Of a stretch of DNA of 64,000 nucleotides, positions 53,483 through 61,985 are shown in pieces. The stretch lies in NCBI RefSeq assembly GCF_037153975.1, contig NZ_JBBAYJ010000007.1, forward strand, positions 1 to 64,000, written 5' to 3'. Within the stretch, counting starts at the first letter, position 1; the number at the start of each line of letters is the position of its first letter. This stretch comes from Aquipuribacter sp. SD81 (GTDB lineage Bacteria > Actinomycetota > Actinomycetes > Actinomycetales > JBBAYJ01). The translations under genes were made by a program, and so were the position numbers. A model generated the notes under the pieces. It was not told the origin of the DNA. It saw only the letters and a program-made list of their open reading frames with translations, and did not search any database.

Positions 53483-53916
53483 GAGCCGCCGCCCTGCCCC
53501 AGCCGGGTGCCGGAGCGGTCGACGGCGAGCGCCGGGACCACGACGAGGGCGCACCCGGCGAGGGCGTCGCGCCCGAGCCGCCGGCCCGGCGGGGTGCGCG
53601 CGGACCGGGTGGCGCCGTCGTCGAGGACCCAGTCGAGGTCGAGGTCGTCGCGCACGACGGGCAGGAGCACCCGGTGCCCGCCGTCGGCGAGCGCCCGCCG
53701 CAGCGGCCACGTGCCGGGCTCGTCCGGCAGCGACACGTACAGCGCGACCGTGACGGGCGGGGCCGCCGTGGTGAGCGCCAGCAGCGCCGGGACGGAGGCG
53801 GCGAGCCGGTCCGCGACGACCTCTCGCGGCAGCGGACGCGCGTCGTCGGCCAGCGCGCGGCGCGCGCGGACGGCGCGTCGCTCGGGGCGCTTCAGGGGGC
53901 TGTGTCGCGCCGTCAT
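53263..53916 (-). CDS. 5-formyltetrahydrofolate cyclo-ligase
   Basis: This 217-residue enzyme converts 5-formyl-THF to 5,10-methenyl-THF with ATP. The C-terminal ATP-binding motif VVPALAVDRSGTRLGQGGGSYDRAL is present with GQGGGSYDR intact, and the N-terminal basic region matches KxxLR-type starts. In mycobacteria this gene is the divergent neighbour of galU; here a diguanylate cyclase gene sits between. The tail of about 20 residues is Pro/Ala-rich. Confidence 0.9.
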   Translation of the reverse strand: MTARHSPLKRPERRAVRARRALADDARPLPREVVADRLAASVPALLALTTAAPPVTVALYVSLPDEPGTWPLRRALADGGHRVLLPVVRDDLDLDWVLDDGATRSARTPPGRRLGRDALAGCALVVVPALAVDRSGTRLGQGGGSYDRALARLPDGVPVVALVHDDEVLPPGALPREPHDRPVGHALTPSGLVGLSDRGRAAPAPDGSAPPPGPPRR

Positions 53917-53966
53917 GGGATGATCCTCGCTGTTCGGACGTGGAAGCTCCCCCGGGGAGGCAGGCA

Positions 53967-56060
53967 GTGGGCATCAGGGGACGGTTGTTCGTCGCTCTGG
54001 TCGTCGCCGCCGTCGTGCCCCTGGTCGGGGTCTTCGTCCTCACGGGCATCCTCCTGCCGTACTCCGTCAACGCCTCCGAGTCCCGGCGGCTCGACCAGGT
54101 GGCGGAGGCCGGCTCCACCCTGCTGCGTCGCGACTGCGCGGCGCTCGGGCAGCAGGCCGAGGTGGTGGTCGCGCAGCTGCTCGGTGAGATCGCGGCCTCC
54201 GACGTCGCGACCGACCCCCGGGTCGTCCTTCGTCGCGAGGCCCAGCAGGTCGTGGACGGTCTGGTGTCCAGCAGCGACCCGTGGTCGGTGGTCGTCGTCG
54301 AGCGCGGCGAGAACGGCCCGAGCCGGGTCGCGGCATCCTCCGGCGACCCCGGAGTGCCTGCTGCGGCCGCGGACCCCGGGCCCTACCTCTCGTTGGCCTG
54401 CTCGCAGGGGGTGCTCAGCTCCGACGAGGCGGGCCCGGTCCTGGCCAGCACGCTCGACGTCGACCTCGGCACGAGCGCCGAGCCCGTGGCCACCGTCCTC
54501 GTCGTCCAGCCCCTCGACAGGGAGGCCGTCGACCGCCTGGCCGGCACCGTGGGGCTGAGCCGGACGGCTCTCGTGCTACTCGAGAGGACCGGCGGCGTCG
54601 TCGCGGCCTCCTCGACGCTGCAGGACACCGCCGGCGCCGTGGCCACCGAGGTCGAGGCCCAGGGCGGCGAGCGCGGGCTTGTCGCGGACCGCCGGTTCGA
54701 GGTCGGGCCCGAGGTATTCGACGGGCGGCTGCAGGTCGTGGCGGTCGGCCTGCCGCAGTCCTCCATCAGCCGGCCGCTCGTCATCAGCTTCGTCGTCAGC
54801 GCGTTCCTCGTCGCCCTGCTCGTCTGGCTCCTCAGCACCACGGTGCTGCGGCCCCTCACCGAGCTCGCGGACCTCGCGCGGCGGGTCGCGGCCGGCGAGG
54901 TCGCCGGGCCCACCGACGTGCCCCGGGTCACGACCGACTCCGACCTGCAGCGGGTGTCGAGCGTCCTCGGTGCGCTCGCGCAGGACCTCCGCCGCCGCGA
55001 GGCCGACGCCCAGCGCCAGCAGGGGGTGTTCCTCGACGCCTTCTCCCGCTTCGGTGACGCGCTGCAGCAGACGCACGACCGCGACGGCCTGCTGCAGACG
55101 GTCCTGCAGGCGGCGCTGCTCGCGGCGGAGGCGCCGATGGGCGTCGCGCTGCACCACGACCGCGGGTCCCGGCTGGGGCGCCGGCTCGTGTCGCTGCGCG
55201 AGCGGGCCCGGGGCGAGGCGGGCGCGGGCCCCACCGAGCTCGACGAGGCGCTGCGCACCCGTCTCGTGCGCCACGCCGACCGCGCGATGGCGGAGCGGGC
55301 GACGATCGAGGACCCCGGCGACGACCTGCTCGGCCCCGTGCTCGCGGTGCCGCTCGGCAACGGCACCCGGCCGCTGGGCGCCGTCGTCGTCGCCCGTGAC
55401 CCCGGCTCGCCCGCCTACGACGCCGTCGCCTTCGAGGCCCTCGGCGCCCTCGCGGGCAACGCCGGCACGGCGCTGGCCAACATCAAGGACCACCTCGAGG
55501 TCGAGCGGCTGTCGGTCACCGACCCGCTCACCGGCGTCCACAACTTCCGCCACCTCAGCACGATGCTGGCCCGCGAGCTCGAGCGCGCCGTCCGCTTCGG
55601 GCACCCGCTCGGCGTCCTCATGCTCGACATCGACCGCTTCAAGCCCGTCAACGACACGTACGGCCACGCCGCGGGCGACGCGGTCCTCCGCGAGCTCGCC
55701 CGGCGCGTGGCGGAGTGCGTGCGGGAGGTCGACACCGTCGCCCGGTACGGCGGGGAGGAGTTCGCCCTCCTGCTGCCCGAGACCGACCTGGAGGGCTCGG
55801 CGGCGCTCGCCGAGCGGATCCTGGCCTCGCTGCGGGCCGAGCCGTTCCGCCTGCCCGACGGCGGGCCCGAGCTGCTGGTGACCGCGAGCGTCGGCATCGC
55901 GTGCTACCCCGAGCACGGCACCACCGGCACCGACCTCATGCGCGCGGCCGACGTGGCGCTGTACGAGGCGAAGGAGCGCGGCCGGGACCGCACCCAGGTC
56001 GCCGCCCTGCCCGGGGCCGGCGACAGCGGCGGGGCGGTGCGCGCCGCCGCGCGGGACTGA
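53967..56060 (+). CDS. Diguanylate cyclase with membrane sensor, HAMP, GAF and GGDEF domains
   Basis: This 697-residue protein has a first helix near residues 5-30, an outside sensor domain of about 220 residues, and a second helix near 270-290 (LVISFVVSAFLVALLVWLLS). A HAMP domain (LRPLTELADLARRVAAGEVA) and a GAF-like domain (about 360-510) follow. The C-terminal GGDEF domain begins TDPLTGVHNFRHLSTMLARE and contains YGGEEF near 593; REVD upstream is an RxxD inhibitory site. It should make cyclic di-GMP and show product inhibition. GTG at 53967 follows GGGGAGG by 6 nt. It lies between the divergent 5-FCL gene and galU. Confidence 0.93.
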   Translation: MGIRGRLFVALVVAAVVPLVGVFVLTGILLPYSVNASESRRLDQVAEAGSTLLRRDCAALGQQAEVVVAQLLGEIAASDVATDPRVVLRREAQQVVDGLVSSSDPWSVVVVERGENGPSRVAASSGDPGVPAAAADPGPYLSLACSQGVLSSDEAGPVLASTLDVDLGTSAEPVATVLVVQPLDREAVDRLAGTVGLSRTALVLLERTGGVVAASSTLQDTAGAVATEVEAQGGERGLVADRRFEVGPEVFDGRLQVVAVGLPQSSISRPLVISFVVSAFLVALLVWLLSTTVLRPLTELADLARRVAAGEVAGPTDVPRVTTDSDLQRVSSVLGALAQDLRRREADAQRQQGVFLDAFSRFGDALQQTHDRDGLLQTVLQAALLAAEAPMGVALHHDRGSRLGRRLVSLRERARGEAGAGPTELDEALRTRLVRHADRAMAERATIEDPGDDLLGPVLAVPLGNGTRPLGAVVVARDPGSPAYDAVAFEALGALAGNAGTALANIKDHLEVERLSVTDPLTGVHNFRHLSTMLARELERAVRFGHPLGVLMLDIDRFKPVNDTYGHAAGDAVLRELARRVAECVREVDTVARYGGEEFALLLPETDLEGSAALAERILASLRAEPFRLPDGGPELLVTASVGIACYPEHGTTGTDLMRAADVALYEAKERGRDRTQVAALPGAGDSGGAVRAAARD

Positions 56061-56131
56061 GCGTGCGGGACTCAGGGTGCCCGGACGCCCGGGGCCGTGG
56101 GCGTGCAGGTGAGGCTCGGCGCGGGGACCCC

Positions 56132-56137
56132 TAGGGT
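56132..56137 (+). promoter_or_regulatory. -10 element of galU (leaderless)
   Basis: TAGGGT ends 6 nt before the ATG at 56144, which lacks a Shine-Dalgarno sequence. Confidence 0.5.
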
Positions 56138-56143
56138 CGGCGC

Positions 56144-57055
56144 ATGACTGCTGACGCTCGGGCCACGAAGGCCGTCATCCCGGCCGCGGGCCTCGGGACC
56201 CGGTTCCTGCCCGCCACCAAGGCGACGCCGAAGGAGATGCTGCCGGTCGTCGACCGGCCGGCCATCCAGTACGTCGTCGAGGAGGCGGTCGACGCCGGCC
56301 TCGAGGACGTCCTCATGATCACCGGGCGCAGCAAGCGGGCGCTCGAGGACCACTTCGACCGCAACCTCGAGCTCGAGCAGTCGCTGCAGGCCAAGGGCAA
56401 GAACGACACCCTCCGCTCCGTGCAGGAGTCCAACGACCTCGGCACGATCCACTACGTGCGCCAGGGCGACCCCCGCGGCCTCGGCCACGCGGTGCTGTGC
56501 GCCGCGCAGCACGTGGGCCACGAGCCGTTCGCGGTGCTGCTGGGCGACGACCTCATCGACCCGCGCGACAGCATCCTGCCGCGCATGCTCGACGTGCAGG
56601 CCCGCCACGGCGGCAGCGTCGTGCTGCTCATGGAGGTGCCGGAGGACCAGGTCAACCTCTACGGCTGCGCGGCGGTCGAGGCGACCGACGAGGAGGACGT
56701 CGTCCGCGTCACCGGGCTCGTCGAGAAGCCGGACCCCGAGGAGGCGCCGAGCAACCTCGCCCTCATCGGCCGGTACGCCCTCGACCCGGCCGTGTTCGAG
56801 GTGCTCCGCCACACGCCCTACGGGCGCGGCGGGGAGATCCAGCTGACCGACGCGCTGCAGACCCTCGCCCACGGCGAGGACGACGGCTACGGCGTGCGCG
56901 GCGTCGTGTTCCGCGGCCGCCGCTACGACACCGGCGACCGCCTCGACTACCTCAAGACGGTCGTGCGCCTCGCGTCCGAGCGCGACGACCTCGGGCCGGA
57001 CTTCCGTGCGTGGCTGCAGGAGTACGTCGCGGGCGAGGGCCCGGACCTGTCGTGA
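56144..57055 (+). CDS. galU: UTP-glucose-1-phosphate uridylyltransferase
   Basis: This 303-residue enzyme makes UDP-glucose. The nucleotide-binding start KAVIPAAGLGTRFLPATKAT and PKEMLPVVDRPAIQYVVEEA are classic. LLGDDLID supplies the metal Asp, and LVEKPDPEEAPSNLALIGRY and YDTGDRLDYL complete the family pattern. It supplies precursors for polysaccharide, trehalose and cell-wall synthesis. It heads the run galU-moeA-moaC-mogA-rimJ-sepX, with 7 nt to the next gene. Confidence 0.96.
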   Translation: MTADARATKAVIPAAGLGTRFLPATKATPKEMLPVVDRPAIQYVVEEAVDAGLEDVLMITGRSKRALEDHFDRNLELEQSLQAKGKNDTLRSVQESNDLGTIHYVRQGDPRGLGHAVLCAAQHVGHEPFAVLLGDDLIDPRDSILPRMLDVQARHGGSVVLLMEVPEDQVNLYGCAAVEATDEEDVVRVTGLVEKPDPEEAPSNLALIGRYALDPAVFEVLRHTPYGRGGEIQLTDALQTLAHGEDDGYGVRGVVFRGRRYDTGDRLDYLKTVVRLASERDDLGPDFRAWLQEYVAGEGPDLS

Positions 57056-57062
57056 GGCGGCG

Positions 57063-58331
57063 GTGAGCGCGGCGGGCGGCGGGCTGCCGGGGGCCGGGCT
57101 GCTGGGGGTGGACGAGCACCTGCGCGAGTGCCTCGCGCTCGCCGTGCCGCTGCCGCCCGCCGACCTGCCCCTCTTGGACGCGCTCGGCCGGGTGCTCGCC
57201 GAGGACGTCGTCGCACCCGCCCCGCTGCCGGGCGCCGACAACTCCGGCATGGACGGCTACGCCGTGCGGTGCGCCGACGTCGCGGGCGCGAGCGAGGCGA
57301 CCCCCGTCGAGCTGCCCGTCGTCGGTGACGTCGCGGCCGGCGAGCACGCGGCGCCCCTCGCCCCCGGCACCGCCGTCCGGATCATGACGGGCGGGGTCGT
57401 GCCCGCCGGAGCCGACGGCGTCGTGCCCGTCGAGCAGACCGACGGCGGGACCGACGTCGTCCGGCTGCGGGCCGAGGCCGTTCCGGGTCGCTTCGTGCGG
57501 CGGGCGGGCAGCGACGTCGCCGCGGGCGAGGTCGTGGCGCGGGTCGGCGACCCGCTCGACCCGCGCCGGCTGTCCCTGCTCACCGCGGTCGGCCGGGCCT
57601 CGGTGCGGGTACGTCCCGCGCCCCGCGTCGTCGTCATGAGCACCGGCGACGAGGTCGTCGCGCCGGGGGCGCCGCTGCGCCCGGGCCAGGTGCACGACTC
57701 CAACGGCGTCGGCGTGGCGGCGGCGGCCCTCGAGCTGGGCTGCCGCGTCACCCGGGCCGGCGCCGTGCCGGACGACCCCGACGGCTTCCGCGCCGCCCTC
57801 GCCGACGCGCTGGGCGCCGCCGACGTGCTCGTGACGACGGGGGGCGTGTCCGCGGGTGCGTTCGACGTCGTCAAGGCGGTGCTGCGCGACAGCGGGACGG
57901 TGCGCTTCCGTCGGGTCGCGGTGCAGCCCGGCATGCCGCAGGGTCTCGGTGTGCTGCGGGGAGCCGACGGGCGGGACGTGCCCGTGTTCTGCCTGCCGGG
58001 CAACCCGGTGAGCGCGATGGTGTCCTTCGAGGTGTTCGTGCGACCGGCGCTGCGGACCGTGCTCGGGGAGCGCGACGTGCTGCGGCCCACCGTCCCGGCG
58101 ACGGTCCGCGGGGGCTGGGCCTCGCCCGAGGGCAAGCGGCAGTACGCGCGGGTCCGGCTGGAGCGCAGCGCCGGCGGCGGCCTCGTCTGCGAGGCGGTCG
58201 GCGGCCAGGGCAGCCACCTTGTCGCCGACCTCGCGACCGCGGACGCGCTCGCCGTCGTCCCCGAGGCCGTCACCGCCGTCGCCGAGGGCGACACCCTCGA
58301 GTGCCTCCTGGTCGGGGCGGTGCCGCGGTGA
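57063..58331 (+). CDS. moeA: MoeA-family molybdopterin molybdenumtransferase / Glp
   Basis: This 422-residue protein has the MoeA layout. Domain 1 has PGADNSGMDGYAVR and VRIMTGGVVPAGADGVVPVE. The MoCF-like domain 3 has VVMSTGDEVVAPGAPLRPGQ, DSNGVG and TTGGVSAG, and FCLPGNPVSAMVSFEVFVRP is followed by a C-terminal barrel. MoeA inserts molybdate into molybdopterin. In Corynebacterium and Mycobacterium the paralogue at this position is Glp, which binds FtsZ and the membrane protein GlpR/SepX. The adjacent moaC and mogA argue that cofactor synthesis is retained here. Dual roles are inference. The GTG start was chosen; its stop overlaps moaC in a GTGA. Confidence 0.93.
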   Translation: MSAAGGGLPGAGLLGVDEHLRECLALAVPLPPADLPLLDALGRVLAEDVVAPAPLPGADNSGMDGYAVRCADVAGASEATPVELPVVGDVAAGEHAAPLAPGTAVRIMTGGVVPAGADGVVPVEQTDGGTDVVRLRAEAVPGRFVRRAGSDVAAGEVVARVGDPLDPRRLSLLTAVGRASVRVRPAPRVVVMSTGDEVVAPGAPLRPGQVHDSNGVGVAAAALELGCRVTRAGAVPDDPDGFRAALADALGAADVLVTTGGVSAGAFDVVKAVLRDSGTVRFRRVAVQPGMPQGLGVLRGADGRDVPVFCLPGNPVSAMVSFEVFVRPALRTVLGERDVLRPTVPATVRGGWASPEGKRQYARVRLERSAGGGLVCEAVGGQGSHLVADLATADALAVVPEAVTAVAEGDTLECLLVGAVPR

Positions 58332-58813
58332 GCGAGGAGCCGCGCGGGCTCACGCACGTCGACGCCGCCGGCCAGGCGCGCATGGTCGACGTGAGCGCCA
58401 AGCCCGTCACGGTCCGCGAGGCCGTCGCGACCGGCCTGGTGCGGTGCGCGCCGCACGTCGTCGCGGCGCTGCGCGACGCGAGCGTCCCGAAGGGCGACGT
58501 GCTCGCCGTCGCCCGCCTCGCCGGCATCCAGGCGACGAAGCGGACCCCCGACCTCGTCCCGCTCGCCCACCCCGTCGCGGTGCACGGCGTCGTCATGGAC
58601 GTCGAGGTCGTCGACGCGGGCGTGTCGCTGCGCGCGAGCGTCCGGACGGCGGAGCGCACCGGCGTGGAGATGGAGGCGCTCACCGCGGTCGCGGTCGCCG
58701 GTCTCGCGGTCGTCGACATGGTGAAGGCGCTCGACCGCGAGAGCGAGATCACCGACGTGCGGGTCGTGGCCAAGCGCGGTGGCCGTTCCGGGGACTGGGT
58801 CCGCGGTGGCTGA
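58328..58813 (+). CDS. moaC: Cyclic pyranopterin monophosphate synthase
   Basis: This 161-residue enzyme, with MoaA, makes cyclic pyranopterin monophosphate. Its signatures are THVDAAGQARMVDVSAKPVT, ATKRTPDLVPLAHPVAVHGV, GVEMEALTAVAVAGLAVVDM and KALDRESEITDVRVVAKRGG, which hold the active-site Lys and the His/Glu residues. It is coupled to moeA by GTGA and overlaps mogA by 8 nt. No moaA lies in the window. Confidence 0.96.
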   Translation: MSEEPRGLTHVDAAGQARMVDVSAKPVTVREAVATGLVRCAPHVVAALRDASVPKGDVLAVARLAGIQATKRTPDLVPLAHPVAVHGVVMDVEVVDAGVSLRASVRTAERTGVEMEALTAVAVAGLAVVDMVKALDRESEITDVRVVAKRGGRSGDWVRGG

Positions 58814-59372
58814 GCACGCTCCCGGCGGCGCCGGGTCGGGCGCGGCCAGCGGCGCTCCCGTCGCGACGGGCAGGGCCGTGGTCGTCACGGTGTCGACGAG
58901 TGCGGCGGCGGGCACCGCGGCGGACCGCTCCGGCCCGCTGCTCGTCGACGGGCTGCGCGGGCTCGGCCTCGACACCCCCGACGCCCGGGTCGTGCCCGAC
59001 GGCGACGCGGTCGCCGACGCCCTCCGCTCGGCCCTGGCCGACGGGGCCGACGTCGTCCTGCTCACCGGCGGCACCGGCCTGAGCCCCGACGACACCACAC
59101 CGGAGCAGGTCCGCCCGCTGCTCGAGCGCGAGGTCCCGGGCATCGCGGAGGCGCTGCGCGCCGACGGCCGTGCCCGCGGCGTCGCCACCGCGGCGCTGTC
59201 GCGCTCGGTCGCGGGTGTCGCGGGACGGAGCCTCGTCGTGGCCCTGCCCGGCTCGACCGGCGCGTGCCGCGACGCGCTGGAGGTCCTCGGCCCGTTGCTG
59301 CCGCACGCCGTGGCGCTGCTCGGCGGGACGCCGGGGGAGCGGCTGCACCCCGGCGGCAGGGGGGACGCGTGA
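58806..59372 (+). CDS. mogA: MogA/MoaB-type molybdopterin adenylyltransferase
   Basis: This 188-residue protein has a Gly/Ala-rich N-terminus, then VVVTVSTSAAAGTAADRSGP, VLLTGGTGLSPDDTTPEQVR (the conserved TGGTG...D loop) and LVVALPGSTGACRDALEVL. Together these are the molybdopterin-binding fold of MogA/MoaB/Cnx1G. It adenylates molybdopterin before MoeA acts. The GTG at 58806 overlaps the end of moaC, and the stop overlaps the next gene in a GTGA. Confidence 0.92.
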   Translation: MAEHAPGGAGSGAASGAPVATGRAVVVTVSTSAAAGTAADRSGPLLVDGLRGLGLDTPDARVVPDGDAVADALRSALADGADVVLLTGGTGLSPDDTTPEQVRPLLEREVPGIAEALRADGRARGVATAALSRSVAGVAGRSLVVALPGSTGACRDALEVLGPLLPHAVALLGGTPGERLHPGGRGDA

Positions 59373-59980
59373 GGCTCTGGCCGGTCGAGCTCGGGCACGG
59401 GCCGCTCCGGCTGCGCCCGCTTCGCCGACGCGACCAGCACGCGTGGGAGGAGGTGCAGGTCCGCAACCGCGACTGGCTGCAGCCGTGGGAGGCGACGTCG
59501 CCGGACTCCGCCACGCCCCCGACCTTCGCCCAGATGGTGGCGGGTATGCGCCGGCAGGCTCGAGAGGGCCGGGCGCTGCCGTTCGCGATCGACGTCGACG
59601 GCCGGCTGCGGGGGCAGCTGACGGTGTCGCTGCTCGCGTGGGGCGCGTTCCGCAGCGGGACGGTCGGGTACTGGATCGACCGCGCGGTGGCGGGACGAGG
59701 GCACGTGCCGTGCGCCGTGGGGCTCGCGGTCGACCACTGCTTCGCGGCCGGGCTGCACCGCATGGAGGTGAACATCCGGCCGGAGAACGGCCCGAGCCTC
59801 GCCGTCGCACGCAGGCTCGGCCTGCGCGAGGAGGGGCTGCGCCGCGGGCTGCTGCACATCGACGGCGACTGGCGCGACCACCTGTCCTTCGCGGTCCTCG
59901 CCGAGGAGGTGCCGGACGGCCTGCACGCCCGGGCGCACCAGCGCTCGAGCGGCAGCCACGAGGTCGCGACACACCTGTGA
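59369..59980 (+). CDS. RimJ-like GNAT N-acetyltransferase
   Basis: This 203-residue GNAT protein of the RimJ/RimL type has LRLRPLRRRDQHAWEEVQVR at the start, FRSGTVGYWIDRAVAGRGHV (acyl-CoA loop region, with RGHV at the pyrophosphate site) and HRMEVNIRPENGPSLAVARR, then LGLREEGLRRG. It occupies the same place as rimJ between glp and the SepX gene in mycobacteria and corynebacteria. The substrate is unknown; a ribosomal protein or other N-terminus is possible. The GTG overlaps the mogA stop. Confidence 0.9.
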   Translation: MRLWPVELGHGPLRLRPLRRRDQHAWEEVQVRNRDWLQPWEATSPDSATPPTFAQMVAGMRRQAREGRALPFAIDVDGRLRGQLTVSLLAWGAFRSGTVGYWIDRAVAGRGHVPCAVGLAVDHCFAAGLHRMEVNIRPENGPSLAVARRLGLREEGLRRGLLHIDGDWRDHLSFAVLAEEVPDGLHARAHQRSSGSHEVATHL

Positions 59981-60008
59981 GGTCCACGCCCGCGGCGACC
60001 CGCGCACC

Positions 60009-60014
60009 TACGGT
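60009..60014 (+). promoter_or_regulatory. -10 element of the sepX-like gene
   Basis: TACGGT ends 6 nt before the GTG at 60021, which lacks a Shine-Dalgarno. It gives this gene its own promoter inside the cluster. Confidence 0.5.
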
Positions 60015-60020
60015 CGTCAC

Positions 60021-60902
60021 GTGGGCACGGGCGGGATCATCTTCCTCGTCATCGCAGGCTTCTGGGTCGTCTACCTCGTGCCGGTGCTCGCCCGCGAGCG
60101 GGCGGCGCGGCTGGAGAACCGGGACGGCGACCGGTCGTCGGCGGCGGTCCGGGTGCTCGAGCGCCCCGCCGCCCAGCGGCCCTCGCACCGGGTCGTGCTG
60201 ACCGCCGACCGGCCGCTGGTCTCCGACCGCATGCCGGCGCGGCCCACCCCGGACCTCGCCGAGACCCTGCGGCGCCGCTCGGCCACCGACCGCCTCGCGA
60301 CCCGCGTGCGCGCGTGGGCCGCGCTGGTCGGGGTCGTCGTGCTCGTCGCCACCGGCCTCGCCGCGCCGTTCGGGGCGGTGCCGTGGTGGGCGCCCGTCGC
60401 GGCCGTCGGCTGGCTCGGTGCCGTCGTCGTGTCCGGAGCCGTGTCCGCCGCCGGGGCCCGCCGCCGTCACGCGCCGGTCCGCCGCACCGCCGTCGACCTG
60501 CCGCCCCGGGCCCGCCGCGTCGCGACCGAGGTCTTCGACGCCCGCGCCTCCCGCCCCGCCCCGCCGCCCGCGTCGTCCCCCGTGGCCGCGCCGTCGACGA
60601 TCCCGGCGGGTCGTGCGACCGGGGTGGAGGCGCCACGCCGCGCCGCGGTCGGGGAGCAGGGCGACGGCACGTGGACCCCGGCCGCCGTCCCCGCACCCGT
60701 GTACGTCAACAAGCCCGTCAGCCCGCGCCCGCCGGCCCTGCCGTGGTCGCTTCCGCCCGTCGCCCTCGGCGACGCGGAGCCCGGCCGCGCGGCGACCGGT
60801 CCCTCGACGCCGCCGCGTGAGCAGTCCGGGACCGCCCCCGCCGCCGACGACGCCGCCCCCATGGCGGAGCAGCCGCCCGAGCGGCGCAGCGCCGCCGGCT
60901 GA
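60021..60902 (+). CDS. sepX: SepX/GlpR-like divisome membrane protein
   Basis: This 293-residue protein has an N-terminal membrane helix (GGIIFLVIAGFWVVYLVPVL) followed by an acidic/basic linker, a pair of helices near 95-140 (LVGVVVLVATGLAAPFGAVP, VAAVGWLGAVVVSG) and a Pro-rich tail. The N-terminal signature GxIIFLVIxxxWxVYLVP and the position after rimJ match SepX (Streptomyces) and GlpR (Corynebacterium), the membrane receptor of Glp and part of the FtsZ-based divisome. Identification rests on gene order plus the N-terminal pattern. Confidence 0.78.
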   Translation: MGTGGIIFLVIAGFWVVYLVPVLARERAARLENRDGDRSSAAVRVLERPAAQRPSHRVVLTADRPLVSDRMPARPTPDLAETLRRRSATDRLATRVRAWAALVGVVVLVATGLAAPFGAVPWWAPVAAVGWLGAVVVSGAVSAAGARRRHAPVRRTAVDLPPRARRVATEVFDARASRPAPPPASSPVAAPSTIPAGRATGVEAPRRAAVGEQGDGTWTPAAVPAPVYVNKPVSPRPPALPWSLPPVALGDAEPGRAATGPSTPPREQSGTAPAADDAAPMAEQPPERRSAAG

Positions 60903-60954
60903 CGGACCCGGACCAGCGGTCCGCCGCGAGCGGGCCGACGCCTCACCGGGTGCC

Positions 60955-60960
60955 TAGGGT
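60955..60960 (+). promoter_or_regulatory. -10 element of the NmrA-like gene
   Basis: TAGGGT ends 6 nt before the GTG at 60967; no Shine-Dalgarno. Confidence 0.5.
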
Positions 60961-60966
60961 CGTGCC

Positions 60967-61830
60967 GTGCCCGCAGCCGACGACCCCGCCCCCGCGCCGC
61001 CGCCACCCCGCCGGGTCCTGCTGACCGGGGCGCGCGGTACGACCAGCGTCCCCCTCGCGGCCCTCCTCGCCCGGCAGGGCGACGTCGAGGTGCTGGGCGG
61101 CAGCAGCAGGCCGGAGGCGGTCGACCTCGAGGGGGTGACCCCGACGCGCCTGTCGTGGGACGACCCGGCCGGCTGGCCGGCGGCCCTCGACGGCGTCGAC
61201 GCGGTGTACGTCGTGCTGCCCATCCGGTCCGACGCGCCGGAGATCCTGCGGGACGTGCTCGCGGACGTCGACCCGGGGACGCGCGTCGTGCTCCTGTCGG
61301 AGCGCAACGCCGACGACGGCGGGCCCGACGGCTGGACGGTGCGGGCCGAGCGGGCCGTCCGCGACAGCGGCCTGCCGTGGACGGTGCTGCGCCCCAGCTG
61401 GTTCATGCAGGTCCTCACGGACCCGCGCTTCTTCGGTGACGCGGTGCGGCAGGACGGTGAGCTGCCCTTCGCCGACGGCGGAGCGCCCGTGGCGTGGATC
61501 GACGCCCGCGACATCGCGGCGGTGGCGGAGCGGGCCCTCGTGTCCGACGGTCTCCTTGGGCGGGTGCTCGAGCTGTCCGGGCCGGAGTCGCTCACGCTCC
61601 GGGAGACCGCCGCACGGCTCGCCGCCGCGGCCGGGCGGCCGGTGAGCCACCGGTCCACGAGCGTCGAGGAGGCGGTCGCAGGCAGCGACGGCTTCGAGCG
61701 CGCGCTCAGCGCGTACACCTTCGAGCGCGTCGCGGCCGGACGCTTCGCCGAGGTGACCGGCACGGTGGCGGAGGTGACCGGCCGTCCCGCACGCAGCCTC
61801 GGGCAGTACCTGCACGAGGTGGGCCTCTGA
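60967..61830 (+). CDS. NmrA-like NAD(P)-binding protein
   Basis: This 287-residue Rossmann protein reads RRVLLTGARGTTSVPLAALL at the start (GARGTTS loop, a variant of GxxGxxG). It continues VDAVYVVLPIRSD and WTVLRPSWFMQVL, then AWIDARDIAAVAERAL, a pattern of the NmrA/TMR-type atypical SDRs, which act as redox sensors or quinone/azo reductases. Function not fixed. The leaderless start is supported by TAGGGT. A GC-rich hairpin follows the stop. Confidence 0.85.
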   Translation: MPAADDPAPAPPPPRRVLLTGARGTTSVPLAALLARQGDVEVLGGSSRPEAVDLEGVTPTRLSWDDPAGWPAALDGVDAVYVVLPIRSDAPEILRDVLADVDPGTRVVLLSERNADDGGPDGWTVRAERAVRDSGLPWTVLRPSWFMQVLTDPRFFGDAVRQDGELPFADGGAPVAWIDARDIAAVAERALVSDGLLGRVLELSGPESLTLRETAARLAAAAGRPVSHRSTSVEEAVAGSDGFERALSAYTFERVAAGRFAEVTGTVAEVTGRPARSLGQYLHEVGL

Positions 61831-61856
61831 CCGCCGCCCACGGGCGTCGGCGGCGG
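61831..61856 (+). terminator. Hairpin after the NmrA-like gene
   Basis: CCGCCGCC and GGCGGCGG flank a 10-nt loop immediately after the stop codon. No U-tract. Confidence 0.5.
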
Positions 61857-61889
61857 CCTCGGGCGTCGTGGCGGGGTCCGGCGCGGTGC

Positions 61890-61895
61890 TAACCT
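61890..61895 (+). promoter_or_regulatory. Possible -10 element of tRNA-Ala
   Basis: TAACCT lies 12 nt before the mature tRNA-Ala 5' end. Confidence 0.4.
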
Positions 61896-61907
61896 CGTGG
61901 CTCGCAA

Positions 61908-61980
61908 GGGGCTGTGGCGCAGCTGGTAGCGCACCTCGTTCGCAACGAGGGGGTCAGGGGTTCGAGTCCCCTCAGCTCCA
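61908..61980 (+). tRNA. tRNA-Ala (CGC anticodon)
   Basis: A 73-nt cloverleaf: acceptor strands GGGGCTG and CAGCTCC include the G3-U70 wobble that identifies alanine tRNA. The anticodon loop TTCGCAA holds CGC at 61941-61943, the T arm contains GGTTCGAGTCC, and the discriminator is A. CCA is not encoded. Confidence 0.96.
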
Positions 61981-61985
61981 CCCAC

